Source: Cyanobacteria bacterium SW_9_44_58
Lineage (GTDB): Bacteria; Cyanobacteriota; Cyanobacteriia; Cyanobacteriales; Rubidibacteraceae
Length of the DNA: 64,000 bases
Assembly (NCBI GenBank): GCA_003021905.1
Contig: PXPI01000106.1
Coordinates: 1-64,000, forward strand
Direction of reading: 5' to 3'
In this document: in pieces, positions 9,669-17,648 of the stretch
How the letters are laid out: each line of letters starts with the position of its first letter
Position numbering within the stretch: the stretch's first letter is position 1
Program-made: the position numbers and the translations under genes
The notes under the pieces: generated by a model
Told to the model about the DNA's origin: nothing
Database searches by the model: none
The model's input: only the letters and a program-made list of their open reading frames with translations

Positions 9669-9793
9669 ACCGTTTTCTTTCGCCTTCGGTGAAACGGTTC
9701 CCAAAGAAATCAGGAATGGATTATGAATGATGAATTATGAACGATGAATTATTGATTGTTGATTGTCAATTGTCAATTGTCAATTCTCAATTC
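9669..9793. repeat. Hairpin plus short tandem repeats upstream of pnp
   Basis: The 293-bp gap between the helicase gene and pnp holds a hairpin at 9669-9698 (ACCGTTT...AAACGGT, TTCGG in the loop region). It is followed by simple tandem repeats: GATGAATTATGAACGATGAATTAT and then four GTCAATT/CTCAATT units around 9764-9793. The repeats are AT-rich and low-complexity. The region must also contain the pnp leader. In many bacteria pnp mRNA is autoregulated through a 5' stem-loop, so the hairpin could matter, but its distance of about 160 bp from the start makes this speculative. Confidence 0.5.
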
Positions 9794-9857
9794 TTTAGTG
9801 CTAGCATTGCCACAGAGAAAGGAAAGAAGAATAGTCAATTAAGGAAAGAAGACAATA

Positions 9858-12014
9858 ATGATGGAATTTGAACAGTCAATATCCTTTGATGGCAGGGATA
9901 TTCGGCTCAAGGTGGGACATTTTGCACCACAAGCAGGCGGTTCCGTCTTGATTGAATGCGGCGAGACATCAGTTCTAGTTACAGCTACTCGCAGTGAAGC
10001 GCGAGAAGGAATTGATTTCTTGCCCTTACTCGTCGATTATGAAGAACGGCTCTATGCTGCGGGCCGCATTCCCGGCGGTTTTTTACGGCGAGAAGGCCGT
10101 CCGCCTGAGAAGGTAACGTTAACCAGCCGTTTGATTGATCGTCCCTTACGTCCGTTAATTCCGCAATGGATCCGCGATGATATCCAGGTTGTTGCCACCA
10201 CCTTATCCATGGACGAATTAGTCCCCCCGGATGTGTTAGCGGTAACGGGCGCTTCCATTGCAGTAACCTGTGCTCAGATTCCCTTTTACGGTCCCATGGC
10301 GGGCGTACGTGTGGGCCTAGTTGGAGATGATTTTATCATCAATCCTACCTATGACGAAATTGAAAACGGGGATTTAGATTTAGTGGTCGCTGGCTCTCCT
10401 AACGGGATTGTTATGGTGGAAGCGGGCGCGAATCAGCTGCCGGAACAGGATGTTATAGAAGCCATTGAATTTGGCTACGAGGCAGTTCGCGATTTAATCG
10501 AGGCCCAAAACCAACTCATGAAAGATCAGGGAATTTCCTTGGCCAGTGAAGAACCGCCAGAAACAGATCCCAAGCTGGAAGAATTTGTCAAATCCAAAGT
10601 CACTGAACCCATTAAACAAGTTCTGCAGCGGTTTGATTTAGATAAACATGGGCGCGATGAGTTACTAGAGGAAATCAAAACCAACGAAGTGGAAAACGCG
10701 ATCGCGGAACTGCCGGAAGATGATCCCCTGCAAGTAACCGTCAATGAAGACCCCAAAGCCATTGGCAATGTCTTTAAGGATGTTACTCGCACTCTTATGC
10801 GCAACCAAATTATTGAAGATGGGGTTCGCGTCGATGGACGGAAACTTGACGAAGTTCGCCCTGTCACTTGCAAGGTGGGAGTGCTTCCCAAACGGGTTCA
10901 CGGCAGTGCCCTCTTTCGTCGCGGCTTGACCCAAATTATGTCTCTTGCCACCTTAGGAACACCGGGAGATGCGCAAGATTTAGCGGATGAACTGCATCCC
11001 AACGAAGAAAAACGCTACTTGCACCACTATAATTTCCCCCCCTACTCTGTGGGAGAAACCAAACCCCTGCGTTCTCCAGGACGACGGGAAATTGGCCACG
11101 GCGCTTTAGCGGAACGGGCAATTACCCCGGTTCTTCCGTCGAAAGAGGATTTCCCCTATGTGTTGCGAGTCGTCTCGGAAGTATTGTCTTCCAACGGTTC
11201 CACGTCCATGGGGTCGGTGTGCGGTTCCACATTATCCTTGATGGATGCCGGCGTTCCTATCAGCAAACCGGTTAGCGGCGCTGCTATGGGCTTAATCAAA
11301 GAAGGGGACGAAGTGCGCGTCTTAACCGACATCCAAGGAATGGAAGACTTCCTGGGAGACATGGACTTTAAGGTTGCCGGAACCGATACCGGGATTACTG
11401 CCCTGCAAATGGACATGAAAATTACTGGGTTAAGCTTGGATGTGGTGCGTCAAGCCATTGAACAGGCCAAACCTGCCCGTTTGCATATCCTGGAAAAAAT
11501 GATGGCGGTTATTGATAAGCCCAAATCTGAGTTATCGCCGTTTGCTCCTCATTTAATCAACTACAAAATTGATCCTGATTTAATTGGGTTAGTGATTGGT
11601 CCCGGGGGTAAGACGGTTAAAAACATTACGGAACAAACTGGGGCAAAAGTTGATATTGATGACAACGGTGCCATGACCATTTCGGCATCTGACCGTGATA
11701 GTGCCATTGAGGCCCTGAATCAAATCAAAAGTCTCACCCGTAAAATCAGCGAAGGGGATGTCTGTGTGGGGCGCGTAACCCGGATTATTCCCATCGGTGC
11801 TTTTGTCGAATTAATGCCCGGCAAAGAAGGGATGATCCACATTTCTCAACTGGCCGAATATCGCGTTGGCAAAGTGGAAGATGAAGTTGCCGTGGGCGAT
11901 GAAGTGGTTGTTAAGGTTCGGGAAATTGATAATAAAGGGCGTTTAAATCTGACTCGCCTCAATATCCATCCTGACGAAGCGGCAGCAGCACGGGCTAGCG
12001 CTGAGCGCGAATAA
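9858..12014 (+). CDS. pnp: Polyribonucleotide nucleotidyltransferase (PNPase)
   Basis: PNPase degrades RNA 3'-5' by phosphorolysis and can add heteropolymeric tails, which is important in cyanobacteria that lack a classical poly(A) polymerase. The 718-aa product has the standard order: first RNase PH-like domain ([14 protein letters not shown]), a helical linker (about 235-320), a catalytic second RNase PH domain ([34 protein letters not shown]), a KH domain with GPGGKTVKN, and a C-terminal S1 domain ([20 protein letters not shown]). Tandem ATGs stand at 9858 and 9861 after AAGGAAAGAAGACAAT. A terminator-like hairpin follows the stop. Identification is secure. Confidence 0.97.
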   Translation: MMEFEQSISFDGRDIRLKVGHFAPQAGGSVLIECGETSVLVTATRSEAREGIDFLPLLVDYEERLYAAGRIPGGFLRREGRPPEKVTLTSRLIDRPLRPLIPQWIRDDIQVVATTLSMDELVPPDVLAVTGASIAVTCAQIPFYGPMAGVRVGLVGDDFIINPTYDEIENGDLDLVVAGSPNGIVMVEAGANQLPEQDVIEAIEFGYEAVRDLIEAQNQLMKDQGISLASEEPPETDPKLEEFVKSKVTEPIKQVLQRFDLDKHGRDELLEEIKTNEVENAIAELPEDDPLQVTVNEDPKAIGNVFKDVTRTLMRNQIIEDGVRVDGRKLDEVRPVTCKVGVLPKRVHGSALFRRGLTQIMSLATLGTPGDAQDLADELHPNEEKRYLHHYNFPPYSVGETKPLRSPGRREIGHGALAERAITPVLPSKEDFPYVLRVVSEVLSSNGSTSMGSVCGSTLSLMDAGVPISKPVSGAAMGLIKEGDEVRVLTDIQGMEDFLGDMDFKVAGTDTGITALQMDMKITGLSLDVVRQAIEQAKPARLHILEKMMAVIDKPKSELSPFAPHLINYKIDPDLIGLVIGPGGKTVKNITEQTGAKVDIDDNGAMTISASDRDSAIEALNQIKSLTRKISEGDVCVGRVTRIIPIGAFVELMPGKEGMIHISQLAEYRVGKVEDEVAVGDEVVVKVREIDNKGRLNLTRLNIHPDEAAAARASAERE

Positions 12015-12064
12015 CGAATTGCGTTTTAGAGGTTGTTTGGTGAGCTAATTGTTATTGCTTAGCA

Positions 12065-12094
12065 CCAACCGCCTCTGTTAGCGGTTGGCTTTTG
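12065..12094 (+). terminator. Rho-independent terminator of pnp
   Basis: A perfect 8-bp stem, CCAACCGC/GCGGTTGG, with loop CTCTGTTA is followed by CTTTTGG. It lies 50 bp after the pnp stop and before the next gene on the same strand. The short T-run makes it moderate in strength. Confidence 0.7.
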
Positions 12095-12142
12095 GAGCGA
12101 GAAGACTGGCTGCTTTATCTATGGTTATCGTTGCTTTGAAAG

Positions 12143-12712
12143 ATGTTATTGCTGAGTGCTCGCCAAGTTCAATATTGTCAAGTTGCTCGCCAAGGACAAA
12201 CGGGAAAAGTAGAAGTGATGCCTGGTATTGTTTACCAAGGAAAAATTTTTATTCGGGGAGAAATTTTTCCCATTCGTGAAAAAAAGCGCGCGATCGCGTA
12301 CAGCCGTCAACAATTTAGCTATTACCAAGAACAAGTTTATATTCTTTTAGTAGAAGAAAACGATCGAGTGACGCTTTGGTATGAAAATTCTGAACTCACT
12401 CCCCTATCATCTAATAATAATCAATTCTTTTCGGATTTGATTTCCAGCATTGACCTCAAGCAACTTGTCTTCCAGATGCGCGGGGAACAAGGCATTTCTA
12501 TGAGAACAAAACGCAGAGGCTTGAGAACCTTTCGTCAATGTTTCTCGGCAAAAGAAGCAGTCCACTGGCTACAACACTATCTTCAAATTAGTCATCGCGA
12601 TGCCATTCGGTTAGGGCAACGTTTATTGAAGGAAAACTGGATTTATCCCCTAAATAGCAATACTAACGCTTTTCAAAATGGGGATGTTCTCTACCGTTTT
12701 CGTTTCGATTAA
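12143..12712 (+). CDS. DEP-domain protein
   Basis: The C-terminal half (about residues 105-189) reads as a DEP domain: RTFRQCFSAKEAVHWLQHYL, then RDAIRLGQRLLKENWIYPL and VLYRFRFD. DEP domains dock proteins to membranes or partners in signalling. The N-terminal 100 residues (PGIVYQGKIFIRGEIFP, then YYQEQVYILLVEE) look like a small beta-rich module that I do not recognise. The start is ATG at 12143. The gene follows the pnp terminator by about 50 bp, so it probably has its own promoter. A signalling-adaptor role is inferred only from the domain. Confidence 0.65.
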   Translation: MLLLSARQVQYCQVARQGQTGKVEVMPGIVYQGKIFIRGEIFPIREKKRAIAYSRQQFSYYQEQVYILLVEENDRVTLWYENSELTPLSSNNNQFFSDLISSIDLKQLVFQMRGEQGISMRTKRRGLRTFRQCFSAKEAVHWLQHYLQISHRDAIRLGQRLLKENWIYPLNSNTNAFQNGDVLYRFRFD

Positions 12713-12733
12713 TTTCAAAGAGCGCGATAATCA

Positions 12734-13078
12734 TCAATCATTTTTAAAGTCAGAAAACCACCAATGGGGTGAGGAACTTATAACTTGAGCCATTCTCGCA
12801 GCCATTTTTTTAGGATGCGATCCATCGTTATACAACACTTCCTGGCGATAAATTGGGTCTGAAACTAGTGAAAAAAATAAATCAATGTAAGGAATTTCCA
12901 GTGCTTGAGTTTGTTGATAAAACTCTTGAGATAGCAGTTTAATTCTTTCATTATGAGAATCATCTGCCACAGGAGGCGGCCCCACCATTAAGACTTGATA
13001 GTTGCGCTTTGCTCGACTCAAAATTTGATTAATATTAGTGCAGGCATCTTTATACGAAACTCGAAGCGATCCATTTTT
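12734..13078 (-). pseudogene. SGNH/GDSL-type esterase, C-terminal fragment
   Basis: The frame reads LMVGPPPVADDSHNERIKLL, then IPYIDLFFSLV and NDGSHPKKMAARMAQVI. This is the C-terminal part of a small SGNH hydrolase, where the DG-HP motif supplies the catalytic Asp/His dyad. The N-terminal GDSL serine block is absent: upstream the frame runs open for only about 20 codons without a start and then meets the YbjQ gene. The track's ATG-equivalent at 13021 is a TTG. I regard it as a truncated, inactive remnant in a small junk island. Confidence 0.65.
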
Positions 13079-13091
13079 GTGAGTTGATAAA

Positions 13092-13418
13092 TTAACTGAG
13101 CTTCACTGCAGTTCCTGTTGCTGTAATGACTAACATAGTTCCTTCCTCATCAACCTTAATTGTCCCCGTATCAACTTTAATGCCAATAACAGCGTCTGCC
13201 CCCAATTTTTCAGCCCTTTCCGTCAGTTCTTCCACTGCTTGTTTTTGTCCTTTGGTAAAGAGTTTCTCATAGCTTCCCGTGCGTCCGCCAAAAAAGTCAC
13301 GGAAACCAGCAAAAAAGTCTCTTAAGGCATTGCTGCCATAAACTACTTCTGCAGTGACGATGTCTAAGTATTCTTCGATGGTTTCTCCCTGGAGGGTATC
13401 GGTTGTTGTAGTTAGCAT
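13092..13418 (-). CDS. YbjQ/UPF0145 family protein
   Basis: The 108-aa product matches the YbjQ (UPF0145) family: an N-terminal strand (TTTDTLQGETIEEYLDIVTA), then AEKLGADAVIGIKVDTGTI and a closing ATGTAV strand. Family members form compact oligomeric alpha/beta rings of unknown function, sometimes annotated as heavy-metal-binding, but no metal-ligand cluster is visible. ATG at 13418 is clear. A HIP1 site lies immediately upstream. Family assignment is firm and the role is unknown. Confidence 0.8.
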   Translation of the reverse strand: MLTTTTDTLQGETIEEYLDIVTAEVVYGSNALRDFFAGFRDFFGGRTGSYEKLFTKGQKQAVEELTERAEKLGADAVIGIKVDTGTIKVDEEGTMLVITATGTAVKLS

Positions 13419-13474
13419 TTTTATTTAGCGCGATCGCGCTTCGTTTATATATTCCTACATTTTAGAATAAAGGA

Positions 13475-13720
13475 CTATACTGCAAGCAAGGGCTGTACAG
13501 CATGGGAAAAACCAGGCAACAACGGCGATGTTATATGATCTGTTTCTCCCAAAGTTGCCGCTAAAACTAATTGTCCTTTTTGTTGCCAATACACCTCAAA
13601 CTGTTTCTGAAACCCGTCAACAATCCAATATTCCTGAACCCCTTGCACCGAATACAGCTTCAATTTCGCTTCTCTGTCGCGACGGATATTGGTTTCCCCC
13701 GGCGACAACACTTCTATTAC
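13475..13720 (-). pseudogene. Uma2-family (DUF820) protein, C-terminal fragment
   Basis: The frame VIEVLSPGETNIRRDREAKL, then YSVQGVQEYWIVDGFQKQFE, is the C-terminal half of a Uma2/DUF820 protein, a PD-(D/E)XK-like fold abundant in cyanobacteria. Only about 80 of the usual 190 residues remain. At about 13720-13735 the sequence changes abruptly to a tnpB fragment in another frame, so the N-terminal half has been replaced by mobile DNA. A complete Uma2 gene lies at 29.8-30.4 kb for comparison. Confidence 0.7.
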
Positions 13721-13728
13721 TATAAGTC

Positions 13729-13941
13729 TTCACGGAGAGTAATCTGATTACTTTGAACACAATCTTCTTTAACTTGTGGAAAAAGAATTGTTCGATATCT
13801 CCCTTTTCCTTTGAATCGTGGTTTCCCAGACTTTTTCCCATTTTTATCCCCTCCCAACCAACGTTGAAACGCCAAATCAACTCTTTTAACACAATCTTGA
13901 AGGACTTGTGATTGAACTTCCTTAGCCGGAAATTGTGACAT
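13729..13941 (-). pseudogene. tnpB fragment (IS200/IS605-type RNA-guided nuclease remnant)
   Basis: MSQFPAKEVQSQVLQDCVKR, then FQRWLGGDKNGKKSGKPRFK, is a characteristic N-terminal segment of IS200/IS605-family TnpB. About 70 residues remain. The RuvC catalytic residues and the zinc finger are absent, and the frame stops where the Uma2 remnant begins. It differs in sequence from the tnpB at 38.7-39.9 kb, so it is a relic of a different subfamily. Confidence 0.75.
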
Positions 13942-13960
13942 TAATTTTTTAAAGTACCTC

Positions 13961-14650
13961 CTATGATTGATTGTCAGAGTGTTGGCGATACAGCCATCCC
14001 CTTAGCAAGGCTAAAGCGAACATTCCTAACAACGCCAAACCCAGCAGCCATTTTCCGCCGGTAAAGATTCCTGCCCCTAAAGCCACAACCGGAGGCGTGG
14101 AGACGGCAACGCCAAGACCTAAGGCAGGCAGAAACCTACGCCACTGCATTTGCGTTAGCCCCACCGCATAGCAGACAAAATCGAATAGTCCCGTCATCAA
14201 AAAGCCTGCCACTAAGAAAGGGTTGGTTTCTAGATAGTTGGAGGAAAAAGAATCCACTTTTCCCATAAACCGTTGACCCACTAAGCGTTGTACCAGCCCG
14301 CGACCGTAGCGTTTAGCAAGATAGAAATTCAGAGAACAGGCCGCTAAATCCGCGATCGCGATGACGAGGATCCCTTGCCAAAAGCCAAACAAAGTCCCCG
14401 CTAACACGGAATAAGCGGTACTGGGAATGGCAGGAATTGCGATACTAACTGAACGCAACAACCATAGGGCAAAGGGGGCCAAAACGCCCAACTGCTTGAC
14501 CTGAGCGCGGATTTGTTCAATCCCGATTTCCCGGACTAACGCGATCCCCAATACGAGGATTATTCCCAAACCGAACAATCCTAAAAAATCAAGCCATCTT
14601 CGACGTTGAGGAAAGGATTTGTTCTCTTGCTTAGAAAATTGGTCAGCCAT
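13961..14650 (-). CDS. TVP38/TMEM64 (VTT-domain) family membrane protein
   Basis: The 229-aa protein has an N-terminal helix (about 20-40), a VTT/DedA-like core with re-entrant loop features (AIPAIPSTAYSVLAGTLFGF and FYLAKRYGRGLVQRLVGQRF), and further helices to about residue 215. DedA/TVP38 proteins are bacterial inner-membrane proteins implicated in lipid scrambling and membrane homeostasis. ATG at 14650. It is adjacent to the junk island at 12.7-13.9 kb. The substrate and precise role cannot be read from sequence. Confidence 0.8.
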   Translation of the reverse strand: MADQFSKQENKSFPQRRRWLDFLGLFGLGIILVLGIALVREIGIEQIRAQVKQLGVLAPFALWLLRSVSIAIPAIPSTAYSVLAGTLFGFWQGILVIAIADLAACSLNFYLAKRYGRGLVQRLVGQRFMGKVDSFSSNYLETNPFLVAGFLMTGLFDFVCYAVGLTQMQWRRFLPALGLGVAVSTPPVVALGAGIFTGGKWLLGLALLGMFALALLRGWLYRQHSDNQS

Positions 14651-15069
14651 ATTTGCGAATTTAGGTACGAGTTCATTCTACCGTAAACTATCCGAGATTA
14701 GTTTGGAATTGGGGTATGTTTGACCCGTTATTTGCACTCCTTATGAACTAATTGGATATAATTCGGAGTTTTAAACGAAGAAAATGATCGCGAGTATTGG
14801 CGAGAAAAGTGCGATTGGACTTGTCGCGATCGCAATGTTTTTATGGAATTTATTGATTGCTAAGATAGGCATGGCCTGGTCAAAAGAGCGCGATCGCGCT
14901 TGAAACAAACGTTCACAAAAACTAATTATGCTCCTTGAAAAAAAGAAGCCTTTATTTGTGTTGGTTAGACAATAATTGGTCGCGATCGCGTTAGTTCAAA
15001 TCAAGGCATTCGCCTGGCAACTTTCAGGAGAGGTGGAGTCCCATGGCGCGATCGCGGTTCCTGAATACA
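14651..15069. other. Intergenic region dense in HIP1 palindromes
   Basis: This 419-bp gap has no coding signal I can support. GCGATCGC occurs four times between about 14825 and 15055, three of them extended (GCGCGATCGCGC, TCGCGATCGCGT and GCGCGATCGCGG). HIP1 is the well-known over-represented octamer of many cyanobacteria. The region lies between the start of the VTT gene and the end of the PRC-barrel gene, so it presumably carries the VTT promoter. Confidence 0.6.
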
Positions 15070-15879
15070 TTATTTGGTCAGACGTTTCCAAGCATTTTCC
15101 AGGGCTTTTTTCATGCGAGTTCCGGCTTGGGTGACACGATGTTGAAGATCTTGCCATTTATCTTGGAGATAATCCGCTGCTTCGTCTAGGGCATTGCTGT
15201 CATGTTTGCCGGAAGAAGCCAATTCACCTTTGACTTGTTTAACTTTGACCCGTACCGTTTCCGGGTCATCATCGGGGTTAATCAGAGATTGTAAGCGATC
15301 GCGCATCTGTTTTACCAAGTTTTTCACTTGTTGAGATTTTTCACTTAAAAAGCCTTTTAACCCTTCCGGTTCACTTTTAACGCGATAGGTGGCATCATCT
15401 TTGATAACAACCGCATCGGTGTCGATGGCTTCCACATCTTCCGGGAACAAGACAGCGCGACTGGCAAACGGACTGGCAATATCGCCGCCTAAAACATAAG
15501 CCACAATGTCGCCGGTTTCCCAATCGAATAAAAAGTCATCAATCCAACCAACCGGTTCATTGCTGTTGCGAGTGCGAACAACCCTGCGAATTAAGGGATT
15601 GATCGGATCACCAGGATCATCGATTCCAATACTGGAATAAGTCAGCCGTACTCCGCCGTGAGACGACGGAGCCTGCGGCTGACCGTTGGTCAACACAGCA
15701 TCGGGTCCCACGGTTGCTACGGCTTCCAGTGGCATATACCCTTGGTCGCTAGTAAAATAGGAAACGCGACCAGCCTCATCCACCCAAACTTCTTCAACGC
15801 GCCCGTAGCCTTTGGCGATGCTGCGATCCATGGCGGTTAACCCAATCATTTGACTACGACGGATGACATTCATTTTCAT
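15070..15879 (-). CDS. PRC-barrel domain protein with an in-frame palindromic insertion
   Basis: The 269-aa product opens with a PRC-barrel module (about 1-75: MIGLTAMDRSIAKGYGRVEE) and has a second PRC-like segment (about 100-155: NEPVGWIDDFLFDWETGDIV). It ends in a charged helical tail with an apolipophorin/CsbD-like look (KHDSNALDEAADYLQDKWQD). PRC-barrel proteins bind RNA, tetrapyrrole enzymes or the photosynthetic reaction centre, depending on family. ATG at 15879 is chosen over the track's 15969 because AGGAGGTG lies 4 bp upstream of it. Residues TNGQPQAPSSHGGVRL are encoded by a mobile palindrome flanked by TGAC repeats; without it the frame reads VLTYSS. The insertion is in frame, so the protein is probably still made. 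Confidence 0.75.
   Translation of the reverse strand: MKMNVIRRSQMIGLTAMDRSIAKGYGRVEEVWVDEAGRVSYFTSDQGYMPLEAVATVGPDAVLTNGQPQAPSSHGGVRLTYSSIGIDDPGDPINPLIRRVVRTRNSNEPVGWIDDFLFDWETGDIVAYVLGGDIASPFASRAVLFPEDVEAIDTDAVVIKDDATYRVKSEPEGLKGFLSEKSQQVKNLVKQMRDRLQSLINPDDDPETVRVKVKQVKGELASSGKHDSNALDEAADYLQDKWQDLQHRVTQAGTRMKKALENAWKRLTK
15645..15688 (-). repeat. Palindromic 44-bp repeat, copy b, inside a coding sequence
   Basis: The sequence is identical to copy a (131-174) over all 44 bp, in opposite orientation, and is flanked by GTCA/TGAC at 15641-15644 and 15689-15692. Element plus one duplication is 48 bp, or 16 codons, and contains no stop in the host frame. It encodes TNGQPQAPSSHGGVRL in the PRC-barrel protein. 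It can fold GGTCAGCCG on CGGCTGAC with an inner CTCCG/CGGAG stem. Confidence 0.85.
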
Positions 15880-16234
15880 TGTCACCTCCTGTTGACGGTT
15901 TAATGAAGAAACCTGTATAACAACCACTTTGATCGTAGACTTAAGTTTACCGAATCCTCTAGCGGGCAATACCGTCCAAACGAGTCCGCATTACCGAACC
16001 CATGGTTTCTTAAATTAAGTTTTGTAAAAGCTTTTTTCACGAAATTTAGCTCTAGGAGCGAAGATGAGAGCTAGGAAACGATAAAATAATCAAGATTGCT
16101 CTGGTGACTCAATTTGGCATGAGCTGATCGCAATTAACTGAATTTGTCAGATACAGTTAAGTCGCTCTCACTCCATCCTTTGGAGAACTTTATAAAAAAC
16201 AATCAAAATAAATTGCTTTGGGAGGAATATAAAA
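15880..16234. other. Divergent promoter region between the PRC-barrel gene and apcF
   Basis: This 355-bp gap contains the ribosome-binding site of the PRC-barrel gene at its left end and GGGAGGAA before apcF at its right end (about 16219-16226). The roughly 200 bp before apcF are AT-rich and probably form its leader and promoter, but I cannot assign -10/-35 elements or a terminator. No ORF or repeat is supported. Confidence 0.5.
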
Positions 16235-16744
16235 ATGCAAGATGCCGTAACTAGTTTAATTCAAACCTATGATGTCACCGGTCGTTATTTAGACCGGGAT
16301 GCCATGGATCAATTGCAATCCTACTTTGCATCCGGTACCGCTAGAGTTGAAGCGGCAACCATGATTAATGCCAATGCTGCTGCGATTGTGAAAGAAGCAG
16401 GGCGACAATTATTTGATGAACAGCCGGAATTAATCCGTCCCGGCGGCAATGCTTACACCACTCGCCATTATTCGGCTTGTCTGCGGGATATGGATTATTA
16501 TCTGCGGTATGCCACTTATGCCATTGTTGCCGGAGATACCGATGTGTTGGATGAGCGTGTGTTAGAAGGGTTGCGGGAAACCTATAATTCGCTTGGCGTT
16601 CCCATTGCCCCAACAGTTCGCGGCATTGAAATAATGAAAGAGATGATCAAACAAATGATGGAAGAAGCGGATATTAGCGATACCTCTTTCATTGACCAAC
16701 CCTTTGACCACATGAACCGTGAATTAAGCGAAAAAGATATTTAA
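16235..16744 (+). CDS. apcF: Allophycocyanin beta-18 subunit (phycobilisome core)
   Basis: The 169-aa protein is a phycobiliprotein beta-type subunit. Cys82 in YSACLRDMDYYLRYATYAIV is the phycocyanobilin attachment site, and Asn72 in RPGGNAYTTRHYS is the methylated asparagine position. The C-terminal extension FDHMNRELSEKDI and the opening MQDAVTSLIQTYDVTGRY separate ApcF from ApcB. ApcF replaces one ApcB in the core trimer near ApcE and helps pass energy to photosystem II. GGGAGGAA lies about 8 bp upstream of the ATG. It is monocistronic here, as is usual for apcF. Downstream are a 16-bp tandem repeat and a HIP1 double palindrome. Confidence 0.95.
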   Translation: MQDAVTSLIQTYDVTGRYLDRDAMDQLQSYFASGTARVEAATMINANAAAIVKEAGRQLFDEQPELIRPGGNAYTTRHYSACLRDMDYYLRYATYAIVAGDTDVLDERVLEGLRETYNSLGVPIAPTVRGIEIMKEMIKQMMEEADISDTSFIDQPFDHMNRELSEKDI

Positions 16745-16745
16745 A

Positions 16746-16796
16746 AGTGTTGCTTGGCAAGAGTGTTGCTTGGCAAGGGCGATCGCGCGATCGCCC
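16746..16796. repeat. 16-bp tandem repeat followed by a 20-bp HIP1 palindrome
   Basis: AGTGTTGCTTGGCAAG occurs twice in direct succession (16746-16761 and 16762-16777). It is followed by the perfect 20-bp palindrome GGGCGATCGCGCGATCGCCC (16777-16796), made of two overlapping HIP1 cores. It begins 2 bp after the apcF stop and precedes the convergent SDR gene. The palindrome could fold in RNA but lacks a T-run, so I do not call it an intrinsic terminator. Confidence 0.75.
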
Positions 16797-16822
16797 CGAT
16801 TCTGATTAGCAGTTGCTTGGGC

Positions 16823-17521
16823 TTACAGTTGTCCGTAAACGGGAATGGTAGCCCCCCGGACATCTTTCGCCGCTTCCGAGGCAAGATAACACACGGCTTC
16901 AGCAATAGATTGGGGTTTTACCCATTCATGGGCTTTGTCGCTGCCCATGGCCTCTCGGTTGGTGGGGGTATCAATGATACTGGGAAGAACGCAATTCGCG
17001 GTAATATTGTCGTAGTCTTTCACTTCTTCGGCAATGGCTTGGGTTAAGGCAACGACGCCCGATTTGGAAGCGCAATAAGACGCAAGGCCACCCATGGGTT
17101 GCACTGCCCCTTTGGAACCAATGGTGACAATGCGGCCGTAACCGTTTTCCATCATGGAACGCAGGCTATGTTTACAAGTGAGGAAGGTGGTTTCCAGGTT
17201 TAACTGGAAGTCTTGTTTCCAGGCATCATAGCTGTAATCGACAATATTTCCCATAGAAAAGCCGCCAACTAAATGAATTAAAACATCAACGCGTCCCATG
17301 TCTTTCACTAGTTGCGCGATCGCGTTTTCGTCGCCGACATCGGCATTAACAAAGCGAATACTCTGAAATTCACTGGGTGATAGCGCTTCTTTGAGACGTT
17401 CCAGGGATCCTTGATTGCGATAGGGAATGGTTACTTTTGCCCCCCGTTTGACCACTGCCGGGGCAACCCCTAATCCTAATCCGCCAGTGCCGCCGGTGAG
17501 GAGAACTTGCTTACCTTCCAT
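16823..17521 (-). CDS. Short-chain dehydrogenase/reductase
   Basis: The 232-aa protein has the classical SDR layout: cofactor motif TGGTGGLGLGVAPAVVKRGA at the N terminus, NADVGDENAI, the catalytic Tyr-Lys pair in YCASKSGVVALTQAIA, the preceding serine in IVTIGSKGAVQ, and a C-terminal PVYGQL. It reduces or oxidises an unknown alcohol/carbonyl with NAD(P)(H). The residue after the second strand is TIPYRNQ, which leans to NADPH, but this is weak. It is convergent with apcF, with 78 bp between. The substrate cannot be predicted. Confidence 0.85.
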   Translation of the reverse strand: MEGKQVLLTGGTGGLGLGVAPAVVKRGAKVTIPYRNQGSLERLKEALSPSEFQSIRFVNADVGDENAIAQLVKDMGRVDVLIHLVGGFSMGNIVDYSYDAWKQDFQLNLETTFLTCKHSLRSMMENGYGRIVTIGSKGAVQPMGGLASYCASKSGVVALTQAIAEEVKDYDNITANCVLPSIIDTPTNREAMGSDKAHEWVKPQSIAEAVCYLASEAAKDVRGATIPVYGQL

Positions 17522-17648
17522 AAATTATTCCTTATGCCTCTTTGATTCAACTTTTTTCAACGTAACAAACCCATTTAACTGCAAACTTAATGCAAAAAGT
17601 CCCTTATCATGAAAAGAGTGTTTGCATTATAGATCGCGCTAACTCGAA

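Noticed and set aside
10526-10891. 121-aa minus-strand ORF inside pnp
   Set aside because: Shadow of the conserved PNPase linker and second RNase PH domain.
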